The position numbers and the translations under genes are program-made. From Gnetum montanum (Eukaryota; Streptophyta; Gnetopsida; Gnetales; Gnetaceae): DNA of 64,000 nt. Positions 12,572 through 23,379 of this stretch are shown here, one piece after another. The notes under the pieces were generated by a model. The model worked only from the letters and a program-made list of their open reading frames with translations. It searched no databases and was not told where the DNA came from. The stretch lies in the NCBI GenBank assembly GCA_015680685.1, contig MNCI01013908.1, positions 837,125-901,124 of the forward strand. The letters are read 5' to 3'. Each line of letters starts with the position of its first letter. The first letter of the stretch is position 1.

Positions 12572-13400
12572 TGATGAAGCGCTATATAGTCGATGTGTTG
12601 ACTAGGCCGTGTATACGAGGCCCCATATACGTGGCCGTGTCGACACGGGCCCGTCGACGTAGCCTTCCTGCATTGACGTGGCCCCGTTTACGCAGCTGCC
12701 TATCCTGGCCTATAAATAAGAGGGCATTTTGTTTTTGTAGGAGTTAGATTATTTTCCCAAGTGCTTGCCCACAATGTGATGCTTATAATTGTATGGCACC
12801 TTTATTCGAGTGTGACGTACTTGGACGCGCACATGACCGGAAATAAAGATCGAGATTACTTCATCATTGCAACATTCACTTAGTTTAATTATTTAATTAT
12901 TATTGTTATTTATTATTTTCTTAGTTAATATTTCTTTATCATCATTTACTATTCCTGTTGTTAAATGCGGAATGAGTACGACTTAATCACGAGCATTTAA
13001 GTGTGATTACTTGGTAACCCAGTAGTGTACCTAGGATCTACGCTTGGTAATCCCAGTAGTAGTCATGCACAAGGTTCAAGATGTATATGGATGATTAAGG
13101 AATGGATGCTCATCGGACTTAGGATAGCTTAGACTTCATTTCCTATTACTCATTAGTTTAATCAAGATTATTCTCCATTGTCTCTAGGAGTAGCACTAAT
13201 TTAGGCTCACATCATACGCCTCACTTTGGACTAAATCATACATGACAAAGCAAATACTAGTCCAGGTGGGAAGACAGTGAACTACGATCAACGTGTAACT
13301 ATCTAGATACCACAACTAGCCTATCCATGGAGTTCGACCGGATTGTGCGTGAACACTCGTATTCATATGGTTGAGCGTAGGGGTACCTTGCCACTCATCA
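12572..13400 (+). repeat. 3' LTR of element B
   Basis: TGATGAAGCGC...CTCATCA. It pairs with the 5' LTR apart from a deletion of about 50 bp after the TATA box. It is followed by the ATGGA target duplication and then by the resumed gag of element A. Confidence 0.9.
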
Positions 13401-14453
13401 ATGGATGTGACATCTACATATATGATCATTCAAAGGGCTATTTCCTAGTCATGTTACATCTACATGAGTATTGGCCTTTTGCATTGAATCCCAAGTCCAT
13501 ACAAAAGCAAATGCCTCGGAAATTACCTTTCTTACAAGGTAATTAAAAATAGTCCTACAACCAACCATACTATCCTAGTGGAACTTCTTATTAGCCTCAA
13601 AACTACTACCATCTAATGTAGTTGAAAAACCCACAATCATAGGGAAGACCATCATCAAACCAACCCTACCCTTATTGCTAGTTGAACCTATACAGATACT
13701 ATGCTCAACAACCTATTTTCCCAACTAGTTCTACATCCTCTACTTCAAATTGCTACTACCACTTTTCCAAGTATCATTGACTTATGACATCTCTTGAAGG
13801 ATCACCACCTTACACCTCTTACCCTCCATCATATCCTCAATATTCTCATACTCCACTCCATCACATGTCACAACCAGCAACATAGGAAGGTTCAGCACCA
13901 CAACATCAATGAAAGAATGCCACTTGTGTTGTGAATGTGCATAGACATGATGATGTTAGTGGGTCCCTACCATAATCTCAAAAATTCCCTTTCTTTAGGA
14001 TAGCTTCCATGCGTAAGCACAACACTAGTGAACCTACTCATTCATCCAAACCAGCACAATGCCAATCAAGTGCAACACCTTTTCTTTCACAACTAATGTC
14101 GTCTAATCCTGTACAAAGGAAAACATCTGTCATTACTCCAAGACTTGCCAAAAACAATGAACCTAGCATTGTGGAGAGACAAACAAATCCATGCATAACT
14201 AATCATGGTAAAAGAGGCAGTTGTGGGCTAGACATCCATGAAGTTCACACAACTCATACTCTAAGCCATCATACGTTTAATAACCAAGTGTGTGAGCAAC
14301 AACCTATCTATGTAGCCACCACTAAATTAGAAGACACCCAATAGCTTGGAAATGAAATTTTAACACTGTCTCACAAATGCATGAAGCCTACCTATCCACT
14401 TATTAATTCTTGTCACGGTCAAATGCTTAGTCATGGGGAAAATGCACCATCCT
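13401..14453 (+). pseudogene. gag of element A, 3' part
   Basis: It resumes with CDIYIYDHSKGYFLVMLHLHEYW, aligned with the CNVCLYDHPKGQYP...LRLHEHW of element B; two Cys of the knuckle are lost. The Pro/Ser/Thr-rich tail follows in shifted frames. The last open stretch (14009-14344) ends in a NNQVCEQQ motif shared with B, and the gag end lies near 14453. Many stops and shifts are present. Confidence 0.7.
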
Positions 14454-15869
14454 AACATTCAAGATTAATGTGTTTTTCATCTTTTTTTTTTATAATTTTT
14501 TGATCATTTTCTCATTTCTTGATACAAATTTTTCCTATCCTTTTCAACTTTTTCCACATTTTATTTTCATTTTCTTTGTTAGTAATCTCGTCTATGAATA
14601 AAACAACATCATGTGGCCCATTGAGGTAAGGTTTTCTTTATGTTGTTAGAGTCATGAAAGACTAATTATCACATCATTCATCTATCGATTCTATTAATAA
14701 AAGGCTCTTACCATGGTCACAATGATATTCTCCTTCATCACTAAACTAAGAATAAATTCATAATCATTGTGCCTGGATAGAAAAGTGAAGAACCAAGTGA
14801 GAATGTGAAGGGTATGACATTAAGGAAATTTGTGGAATCTCTTTAATCACTTTTGTATGTTCTACCATGTTGCTAAGGTTGTAATTATATCCTTGTAGAT
14901 CTAACAAAAAATGGAAGTAAGAGTAAAATAAGTGCTACCTTACCATGTCACTAGAAAGACATGTTACCCATGCCTGAAGATGATCCTCTAGCAAGGTTAA
15001 CACAGATAAGAGTAAAACAAATTAGCACTGAATAAATTTCTGAGGGTTCCACTAGAAAGACATATTACCCATGCTTGAAGGTTCATGGCTTCTCAAAATT
15101 TCTAAAAAAAGAAAGAAAAAAAGTGCCATGAATAAACTCCTCCCTTGGACAAAACACCAAGTGATGCTACCTTTTACAATTGTGATAGTCTTATGGTTGT
15201 CAAATGAAGAGATGAAAAATTGTGATGTCACTGGAACATGGTATAGACTTAGTTTGAATCTTGAAAAGAAGGGCTAATGATTACTTAACCATTAATAACA
15301 CACAAGGATTCATTATGCCTATGGTAAGGCACCTCATGTCACAATTTCTGCAGTCCTTTTTAAAATCTATCTCATCTCACTGTCCATATGATCATAACTT
15401 ATGGTTTTGTGTAACATAGAGTTATTTTCTCAAATTGTTGGTTTTAATATATGTGTTTTATTCAATAGGTATGTGTTCCATTCAACTCCTTTGGTGCCTA
15501 CAGATATTTTTAGGTGTGGTTATACAAGGGCATTAAGGGCAAGAGCCTACTTTGGGGAAGACCCACTTGTATAACTATTGTAACTTGTACTTGTTGGCAC
15601 AACCACACCATCTTGAACCTTCCAAATGCATAAATGACAAACTCAAAACCTTCCCTTATAATATAACTGATCCATCCTATACCATGAATCCAATACCCCT
15701 TTTCTTATGCCTTCCAAAGCTTTTAATTCCTATGATTCTATCTTCTAACACTACTGGTGTCTAAATATGAATTCTCACTTACCCCAGAACTTTGGATTTT
15801 ACATGCAACCTTCCAACCAATCACAAAGCTTCATTTTTCATGCTGAATGTCCTCATAAAATGAAATTTC
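14454..15869 (+). other. Non-coding spacer of element A after gag
   Basis: Pyrimidine-rich start (about 14470-14580), then sequence that aligns by eye with element B 11358-11720 (for example GGATTCATTATGCC and the GGGGAAGACCCACTTG block). The open frame 15071-15277 has no family features. I see no pol motif. Confidence 0.5.
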
Positions 15870-15955
15870 AAGAACCCCAATATCGACTACCTGATATCAT
15901 GTGGGAGTCAATATCAGATACCTAATATTGAGTCCATAAAAATCTATAAATAGGA
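15870..15955 (+). promoter_or_regulatory. Second promoter-like cluster inside element A
   Basis: Repeated AATATCGA / ATATCAGATACC / AATATTGAG words followed by a TATA box CTATAAATAG at 15944-15953. This echoes the U3 of A's own LTR, which has ATATCGA words and then TATAAATA. It lies about 0.7 kb ahead of ORF2, and the corresponding stretch is absent from element B. An internal promoter for ORF2, or a remnant of another LTR, are both possible. Confidence 0.4.
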
Positions 15956-16225
15956 GACCTATGATGTTCAAAAAAATTCAGTATCATCAATTGAAGCTAG
16001 GGGATTCTTTGCATTTTTCTCTCTCAACTAAGAACTTTGTGCAACCAACTTGCACACATGATATCTTGCTTCATACCACTTAGATTTTCATGGTTTTTGA
16101 ACCTATTTGATCTTAGAGTGTTCAATTTAGTTGGGGGAGGGGTGCTTCTATGGAAACTTGTGCTAGTTTTTTAAAATTTGCTATCACCCGACAGGTACTA
16201 GAAGGGTAAGAATGTTAAAAACCTC

Positions 16226-16487
16226 AAGTATTTTAATGAACAATCAATCGTATGTACATCAGAACCTCTAATTCTCTCGCCCAAGGGATCATAACCATCA
16301 TTATAAGTCATACATAAAGGAAAAGAAGCCAATTGTAAAGGGTCATAAATGAAGTTAAGTATTTTAATGAACAATCAATTGTATGTATGCCAGAACCTCT
16401 AATTCTCTTGCCCAAGGGATCATAACCGTCATTATAAGCCATACATAAGGGAAAATAAGCCAATTACAAAGGGTCATAAATGAAGTT
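16226..16487 (+). repeat. Tandem duplication, two 131-bp units
   Basis: Units 16226-16356 and 16357-16487 start AAGTATTTTAATGAACAATC and end GGTCATAAATGAAGTT. They have the same length and differ at about ten positions, mostly transitions. Confidence 0.92.
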
Positions 16488-16637
16488 AACACTTTCTGGG
16501 CATTTTTCTTGAAATTTTTCTAACTCTACATCACATGAGCTAAGAAATTAATGGAACTAAGGTCATGGATAAGGTATAAACCTATTGAGGATAAATGGAA
16601 AACACCTTAGTAATAGTAAATCCTTAATTAATTGCAA

Positions 16638-19355
16638 ATGGTCCCAAAAAGAGGTGGACGAGAAGGACCTTCACAAGGTGAAAGCAAACACCCAAGAGGT
16701 GGTAGAGGTCGATTAAGAGAACAAGGCCCACCAACCGAGCATGAAGAATAGGAGGCCCAAGTCGTTTAGCATTCATTAAGAGGCTCTTGCTATAGGGCAA
16801 TCGATTTAAGCAAAGGCCATAGAACCATAGGCTCATGTTGTCCCAAGAATGCCTCCAAGTCATCTAGAAATGATCCATGTTGACCATGATCATTGTGAAA
16901 ATGAACTTTGAGCCATTCATGACACTTGCCCCTAAGGCGATCAAACCTCATCTTCAAGCATCGCCTCTATGGCACATCCTCTCTAAAAGTAGTGAATGGT
17001 ACCTCAATGAGATGTACCAATTTTGGCATAATAAGGAAGAAGGTACCACTATCAACATTGGTGGAGTCTCTATCTCTTTTTTAGTTAAGGCCATTGCAAA
17101 GGCTCTGAACATACCTAATGTGGGAGCTAAGATAGTGCATCTATTCACAAGGTCTAACACAAAAACTAGGAAACTATGGTTGAAGCAAGCATACAACAAA
17201 AGAAAACAAAATATACAATGAGTTGACTTTGGAAGAGAAGATTTACTTCAAAATTATTATATACCACCTCTTCCCAACTAAAGGGCTCAAAAGAATATTA
17301 ACTTATGTGGCCAAAGAAAGTGCAATCTTGATGGAAATATACAATGTCAATCTTGCCTAGTTGTATTTCATGGAAATTCAAAGGTGTTTCAAGGAAAGAA
17401 AGGTGGGAAAGCCAATACTTCCATTCCCTTACCTAATTAGAAAGCTATGTAAGCACATTGAAATCCTAGGTTACACCAATGAACTTCTCAAGAGGGCTCA
17501 AAATGCTTCTTTCTCTGAATTGCTCAAACTAGCAACACCAAGGAAAGACCTTGGTGATGAACAAGAACAAGAACTAGAAAAGGAGCCTGAGCAAGAACTA
17601 ATGTAACAATGAGAGTCACAAGATCCACTGCCACCATCGCAAGACTATAGGCCTACAATGAGCCATCTACAGAGAATAGTTAAAACTCTCAATTGGGGAA
17701 GTAGGGATGAATCAAACCTCTTCTAAGTCATCAATGATGCCAAAAGCCTATAGTTTCTACCAATCCATCAAGGAGGTAGATTTCCTTGCAATTAGAAGAA
17801 GAAGCTCAGTGGTCATACTAGATCTCTAGAAATGTTGCATCTTTTCAAGTGGTGCTTGAAATAAAAGAAGGTTTCATAGTTGTGGTCATGTAGCATCAAG
17901 ATGTGGTAGGTGCAATAGAAGTTATCACAGACCACATTAAAAAATTCTTTAATGTGCTTGTTGTGCCTTAAATAGATTTGATCAAAACCAAAGATGCACA
18001 AATACTAGCTGGGACTTCAATGTCTCATGCGGCCCATGAGGATGTGCTTAATAGATTACTATAGACTGGACAATTGATGACAACTTTGTTTGACATCCCC
18101 AATGATGTCACTGCAGTACATCCAACCTCATTGCCATAAAAGAAAAACTAATTATGGTAGAGGCTTAGGCAAAGCATGCAGAAGCAAAAGTGCACAAATT
18201 GCAATAAGAGCTTGTTGCCCTAAGAGCTAAAAGAAGGGATCCTTCCCAGTTTTTTGTGCTTAACCAATTAGAATAATTTTGAACAAAGTAGCTGGGTCGA
18301 TTGATTGAATAGAATAAATTTGTTAAACAAGAAAAGGAGAAAGTAGTTTGGAATTCCTTAGCCATTGGAGCACACACATATGCCCACATGAAGGCACTAA
18401 CCACTGCATAAGAGAAGAATGAGCAGCTTGTTACTTATAATGCCAAGTTGACCCCTATCAAGAAACAAAAAAAAAAACATTTTAGAAGAAAGTATCCACC
18501 AGTTGAGGGAGCAACCGGTGAGGATCAACCAAGATATAAGTAGATTAGCTAGAGAGAATTGAACCCTCTCAATGGAGAAGGTCTACGCAATACATCAAAA
18601 ATATGCAATTGAGATAAGTGCATGGCAAAATGAGGCCAAGAAGCACAAGAAGTTAAAAGAGAACTTCCAAGGCTAGATTGGCATGTATAAACAAATTAAT
18701 GAGAAAGAAATATAGATGAAAAAGGCCTTCATTAGTTCCATGTCAGTGCAGAATCTTGACTAGCAGCCCATCTTGGATAGCAATGCCTTGGTCCACCAAG
18801 CAAAAGTGAAGAACAAGGACCTACAGATTGAAGATTTGAAAGAGTACATGGCTTTGGCTAACCTTTGCTATGCTAACCTTGCCATGTTAATAGTAGGTTG
18901 AACCAAAAAATGACTTGGAACAACAAGTAGCAACCACTTATGCCTTGTATGAAAAAGAGTTTACAGTTAAGAAAAATGTTCTACAAAAACTTCACATGGC
19001 AAACTTAGAACTAGAAAAAATTAAGGCTCACTACCACAAGCAAAGAGATGTAGCCTTGGACTTGGACAAAAGACTAATAGATTATCATGAACTAAAATAA
19101 AATGTCAGAGCTTTCAAGGAGGAATGGAGGCAATTCACAACATGATACATGAAAGTAAATCAAATGTTCCCACAGCTACCATGTCAATGGGATGTATTGA
19201 TTCCAGCACACATCAACTCATTAGCCTATATGGTACATGATCCAAGAATGGAGGAGAAGAAGTTGTAGGAACTCCTGAATCGCTATAAATTCTAGAGGCC
19301 TAATGATAAGGGGAAGTGGCCCATGGAAGAACCACTGCCTCCAAAAACTACATGA
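16638..19355 (+). pseudogene. ORF2 of element A: plant-transposon-like domain plus coiled coil
   Basis: About 900 codons if stops and shifts are ignored. It starts with an RGG-like leader (PRGGRGR). A domain with PHLQASPLWHILSKSSEWYL, MYQFW, ISFLVKAIAKALNIPN and HLFTRSNTK (about 16910-17160) follows, then FPYLIRKLCKHIEILGY (about 17425-17480). This order is reminiscent of the uncharacterised 'putative plant transposon protein' type domains in plant LTR elements. An acidic EQEQELEKEPEQEL stretch comes next (about 17560-17600), then several coiled-coil-like segments, the longest open one at 18915-19100. It ends KGKWPMEEPLPPKTT. It occupies the usual place of pol but has no catalytic motif. Function unknown; binding of nucleic acid or protein is only an inference. 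Confidence 0.55.
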
Positions 19356-19555
19356 GCTTTACCAAATTTATTTTTTTTGTTGTTTTGTCATGGTGTATTC
19401 ATTTTTTTTGTAAAACACCATTGCGACATGAAAGAGTCAATTTTTGTGCTTATTTAAGTTAGACAAAAATCCCATACCTTTCCAATATTTTGTAAAGAAC
19501 TTGTTTCTCATTTTTGTTTAACTTGAGAACAAGTTTTCATTCAGTTGTAGGGGGA

Positions 19556-20381
19556 TGATGAGTCATGTTTTGCATCAAGGCACAACCTCCAATGTTGGGG
19601 ATCTGATATCACCCCTTCCATGCTAGCTTATAAATACAACACTTAGGTGTATGGTTGGGAGGGAGATAGATAGTTTCATAGATTCTAATAGATTTCAAGT
19701 TTTGTTAGTTTCCAGTGTGTGCTTGCAGTGTGATCTTAAGTGATTGTACAACATTCTTATTCAAGTGTGACGTACTTGGACACGTTGCATGTTTGGCAAT
19801 AAAGATTGAGATTACTCCCATCATTGCAACATCCACTTAACTTTATTATTGTTTTTAATTACTTAAATGCTTACTGTTTTCTTTAGTTAATGTTTATCAT
19901 TTATTGCTCTTTATCGTTTCCCATCATTAAGCAGAATGAGTACGACTAATCGCAAGCACTTAAGTGTAACTACTTGATAACCCAGTAGTGTTATCATTTA
20001 GTAAGCCCAGTAATGGTATGCTTGATAATCCTAGCGATAGTTGCACAAAGTCCAAGGCATGTACGGACGGTTAAGAATGGGTACTCATCACACATAGTCT
20101 AGTTAGACTTTACTTTCCATTGTTAATTAGATTAAATAATTAATTTCTTTATTATCATTAGAAGTAGCTTAGGGCCGAATAACATCAAGAATCATATGCC
20201 TCACTCTAGACTAAATCATATGTGACAAAGCTACCACTAGTCCAAGTGGAAAGACAACGAACTATGATCAAGGCATTATGATCTAGATGCACAACTAGTC
20301 CCATCCATGGAATTCGATTCGATTGTGCATGAATGCTTGTGATTCGTATGGTTGGGTGTAGGGGTACCTCACTGCTCATCA
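19556..20381 (+). repeat. 3' LTR of element A
   Basis: TGATGAGTCATG...CTCATCA, preceded by a PPT (19541-19555) and followed by the ATGAT duplication. It lacks much of the ATATCGA block of the 5' copy. Confidence 0.9.
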
Positions 20382-20618
20382 ATGATTTTAAGTATGTTTT
20401 TGGATGCCTTAAAAGTTACTCACTACATTTATATATGCCTTTAAGTCATCTAGCATGAAATCATTTACTATCCAATTAGGCTCCTTAGCCTTGCCTCTTC
20501 GATGGAGCTTTGAAAGCCAACCTCTTATATTAGTTTCACTGCACTGTGAGGATATCATCCATGCAATTGGAAGTTCATTATAATATGAATCAAAAGCCAT
20601 CACCATAGGAAGATGGAA
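20382..20618 (-). pseudogene. MULE/FAR1-like transposase, middle exon
   Basis: Minus-strand frame starting FHLPMVMAFDSYYNELPIAWMI, then NIRGWLSKL and NWIVNDFMLDDLKAY. In MULE and FAR1-type transposases this is the block after the first catalytic Asp (FD...N..PVAW.I) up to the second Asp (F..DD). It is preceded by a plausible intron (20719 down to 20619) with GT and AG borders and phase 0. It is cut by element A at 20382 and continues at 5276. Confidence 0.68.
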
Positions 20619-20719
20619 CTACAAAGAGAACCACATGTTTCTAATTAGTTAATGTATAATTCTACAATAACACCAATAATTTTTAAAATGGAATAATAGA
20701 ACCTATTATTGAAACTTAC

Positions 20720-21800
20720 ACCATATTTGTTAGTGTTCAAAGTGGAATCCATTGTAAGGATATGACATTAAAATAGAGCTAGCATCTTTTCGAGCATCCA
20801 AGGTGATTGCAACTTGATGATTAATGGGACACCTTGTTCTTGATTCTCTTCCTACTAGTAAAAGAAAAAATCACAGGTTGTTTAGTACCATAGCTGGGTA
20901 TTGATTTTATCATGCTCACTTTTCTTGTAATTAAGGGTTACATTTTTCCAAATGTTGTAGATGTCTTTTTTAACAAGAAAGATATCACTCTTTCTTGATA
21001 GCCCAAACTCTTGTCCTTCCTTAAAAGGATCTTTAATATACCTCTCATAGATGAGATCTATTGGTAATCCTTCTTTTCATAAACACACTATCTTCTAATG
21101 CACCTCACTAGAAATGTGTATGGATTGTGAGTTTCTTTTGTCTATTGTGAAATCAAGAAAGCCATGACAGTAAGTTCTTGATGTATCAACATGATTCATT
21201 TCTTTATATATAATACATGCAACATGATTGGCTCTTCTCTTATAGCAAACTATGAAATGACATTGGCAACTAGTCTTTCTTCCAATATTATTTCTTTTTC
21301 TACCTTTCTTGGGTGGTATCCTTGTGGTAACATTTGGTCCATACTCCCAATGATAATTGATAAAAAAAAACATATTTAAACAAGGGTAGTCTTAAATTGT
21401 GAATCTTTGTATTATAAGACATTATTAGATAAATACAAAATAGTTGTGAGTAACTTACATTATCTAACTTGTGTAATGGTTTGTGCATGAGCGAGTCTCC
21501 TTTGTTCATTTTTGTTAATTTTTAGTTCTATAGAAAAATTCTCAAGGAAAGATCTCATTCTTTTGTACACCCTCAATAAAATCATCTACTCTTTCTCTAT
21601 ATATCCAAGTAAATGTATCGTCATAGAAATAAGACCATCGAATATCATCTTTTGTCAAATGTCCTACTGGCGGATTTTGTATTTCTTGTTCCCACACAGT
21701 TTCCCAAAAACTGGCATGCTCTCATCTTCCTCACATTCTTCAAAGATTTTACATAATACAAATCCAACATATCTATATTTGAGATAGCATATTCATCAAT
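20720..21800 (-). pseudogene. MULE/FAR1-like transposase, N-terminal part
   Basis: On the minus strand the end reads TMDSTLNTNKYG (20720-20755), the conserved MDSTFGTNKYG-like block with the first catalytic Asp. Upstream are INLQSPWMLEKMLAL (about 20810) and GRKTSCQCHFIVCYKRR...CHG (about 21175-21330), which may be the Cys/His DNA-binding region of FAR1/MULE proteins. Stops interrupt it. The start was not resolved. Confidence 0.55.
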
Positions 21801-21898
21801 TACGTAATATAAGTTGACTGAAATGAGAGCAAGTAGTCTACCTTATTAGCAAACGCTATTCTAAAAGACTTACATTGGGTACAATCTGTTTAGCATAG

Positions 21899-22180
21899 CA
21901 AGATTGACCTTCAATGACAATTTCATTGCTCATGCAATGCTTTTCACTTCCTTGCCATGCTTTGCATCCTTCAGGCTACTAAAGAAATGCACAAAATAAT
22001 GCAATAAATTGGTAAATTATTCTAGAAATCCTACACAGTGTACATTCCATTGAGCAGAAGTACATCTTTAAGCCCTTAACCTTCTTAATAAAATATATTC
22101 AACAAGATTAGCCTTTAATGATAATGTGATTACTCATGCAATGCTCTTCACTTCCTTGCCATGCTTTGCATCCTTCTGGT
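21899..22180. repeat. Direct repeat pair, about 78 bp, 203 bp apart
   Basis: CAAGATTGACCTTCAATGAC... at 21899-21976 and CAAGATTAGCCTTTAATGAT... at 22102-22179. They share the run TCACTTCCTTGCCATGCTTT and then GCATCCTTC. Confidence 0.8.
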
Positions 22181-22564
22181 GGTTTCTTTGCTTAAAATGA
22201 GGTGGTAAAGTGTTTAAGGTGGCTTTTATTTTTTACCTTGTATTGCATGATGCGACCTTATGCATGTCACATATAGATTGCGATCTACATAGAAAAATGC
22301 AATTTGTAGTTTATAGGAAAGATTAAAAGGGACTACGAGTAGCACTATCTTGCAATCCAAAAAGTGCAAGCCAATGAGGATAGTAGTCTCATGCAATTCC
22401 AACTAGAAGATAGTCTAAACTTTTGGAAGGCCAAAAATGCTTGAAATTTATGTCCACCGAAACACACAATACCTTCTAGAAGACTTTAGTACACAAATTG
22501 TAAGAAGTTGCACGTAACATTAGCTCGTACTCTCCATAGCTTATTAATGAAATATAAGAAAATC

Positions 22565-23130
22565 CTTAATGTATAATAACCAAAACTAAAAATTAACACC
22601 TGAGGCATAATAACCTCTTAGGATACCAACATTTCTATTGTAAACTTAGTATTTAATTCAAAAAGTTATAAACAGTCATTAGATGATAGTTAAGTATGAT
22701 GAGTTGGAAACCTAAGTATGACATTAGGAATCATAAAAGTTTTCATGTTTGATAAATCAAATTCAACTAATCTAATGGGTGTTGCTTTAGGCTCATGTTA
22801 TCTGTGATCTATGGCAAGAGGCTCAAGAGTTATGATTATCTGTTGGAAGAGTACTAGCTTTTTCTTGCATGTATTTCATATAGGTACAGTAGGTTATATA
22901 AGAATTAGAAATTAAGGTAATTACTAATATAAAAAAGACCTCATAACGTATAATAGAAAAGGCTAAAAACTACTACCTGAGGCATAATAATCTCTTAGGA
23001 TACCATCACTTCTATTGTAAACTTAGTATTTAATTAGAAAAGTTATGAATAGTCATTAGATGATAGTTAAGTATGATAACTTGGGTATATAAGAAGGACA
23101 CTAGGAATCATAAAAATTTTCATGTTTAAT
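22565..23130. repeat. Direct repeat pair, about 180 bp, 386 bp apart
   Basis: About 22571-22750 and 22957-23130 share CCTGAGGCATAATAA, TCTATTGTAAACTTAGTATT and CAGTCATTAGATGATAGTTA-like runs. The intervening DNA has no gene. Confidence 0.8.
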
Positions 23131-23379
23131 ATTAGATAGTGTATGTGATTTTCATTTATGATTTAATGTTAGATCTTCATTTAAACATTGTGTTACATTG
23201 GGTTTGAACATTTATCTTGTTATAACTTGAACCATAACATTACCTCATAGTGACACCGAAAGTTATAATGGCCATTTAAAAGATGAAAAATTGTTGGAAT
23301 TTTGCTTATTGGAAGGCACGGAACATTTTAGAAGTTTGATTTAGGTGGAGTACGAGAGGCTTTGAGTAGGTTTGAAACT

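Larger units (their letters stand above)
7744..13400 (+). mobile_element. Element B: younger gag-bearing element nested in A
   Basis: Same family and orientation as A: 5' LTR 7744-8621, PBS 8623-8640, gag 8759-10759, assembly gap 10977-11357, remnant of ORF2 11965-12400, PPT 12557-12571 and 3' LTR 12572-13400. ORF2 keeps only its start and end relative to A; about 2.3 kb of the middle is missing. No pol motif is visible, although 381 bases are masked as N. The gap is too short for a whole pol. Confidence 0.88.
5277..20381 (+). mobile_element. Element A: gag-bearing LTR retrotransposon without visible pol
   Basis: Complete LTR element: 5' LTR 5277-6145, tRNA-Asp-like PBS 6147-6164, gag in two parts (6267-7743 and 13401-14453), a spacer with a second TATA and a 131-bp tandem duplication, a second ORF (16638-19355), polypurine tract 19541-19555 and 3' LTR 19556-20381. 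Element B (7744-13400) is inserted within its gag. No reverse transcriptase, RNase H, integrase or aspartic protease motif is seen in any frame. The layout fits a non-autonomous element mobilised in trans; the tRNA-Asp primer is typical of Athila/Tat-type Ty3/gypsy elements, so such a partner is inferred. Confidence 0.85.

Noticed and set aside
2870-22330. TGCAA-rich blocks at 2880-3340 and 22240-22330 as terminal inverted repeats of the MULE
   Set aside because: Word usage is similar but no inverted alignment could be made by eye.
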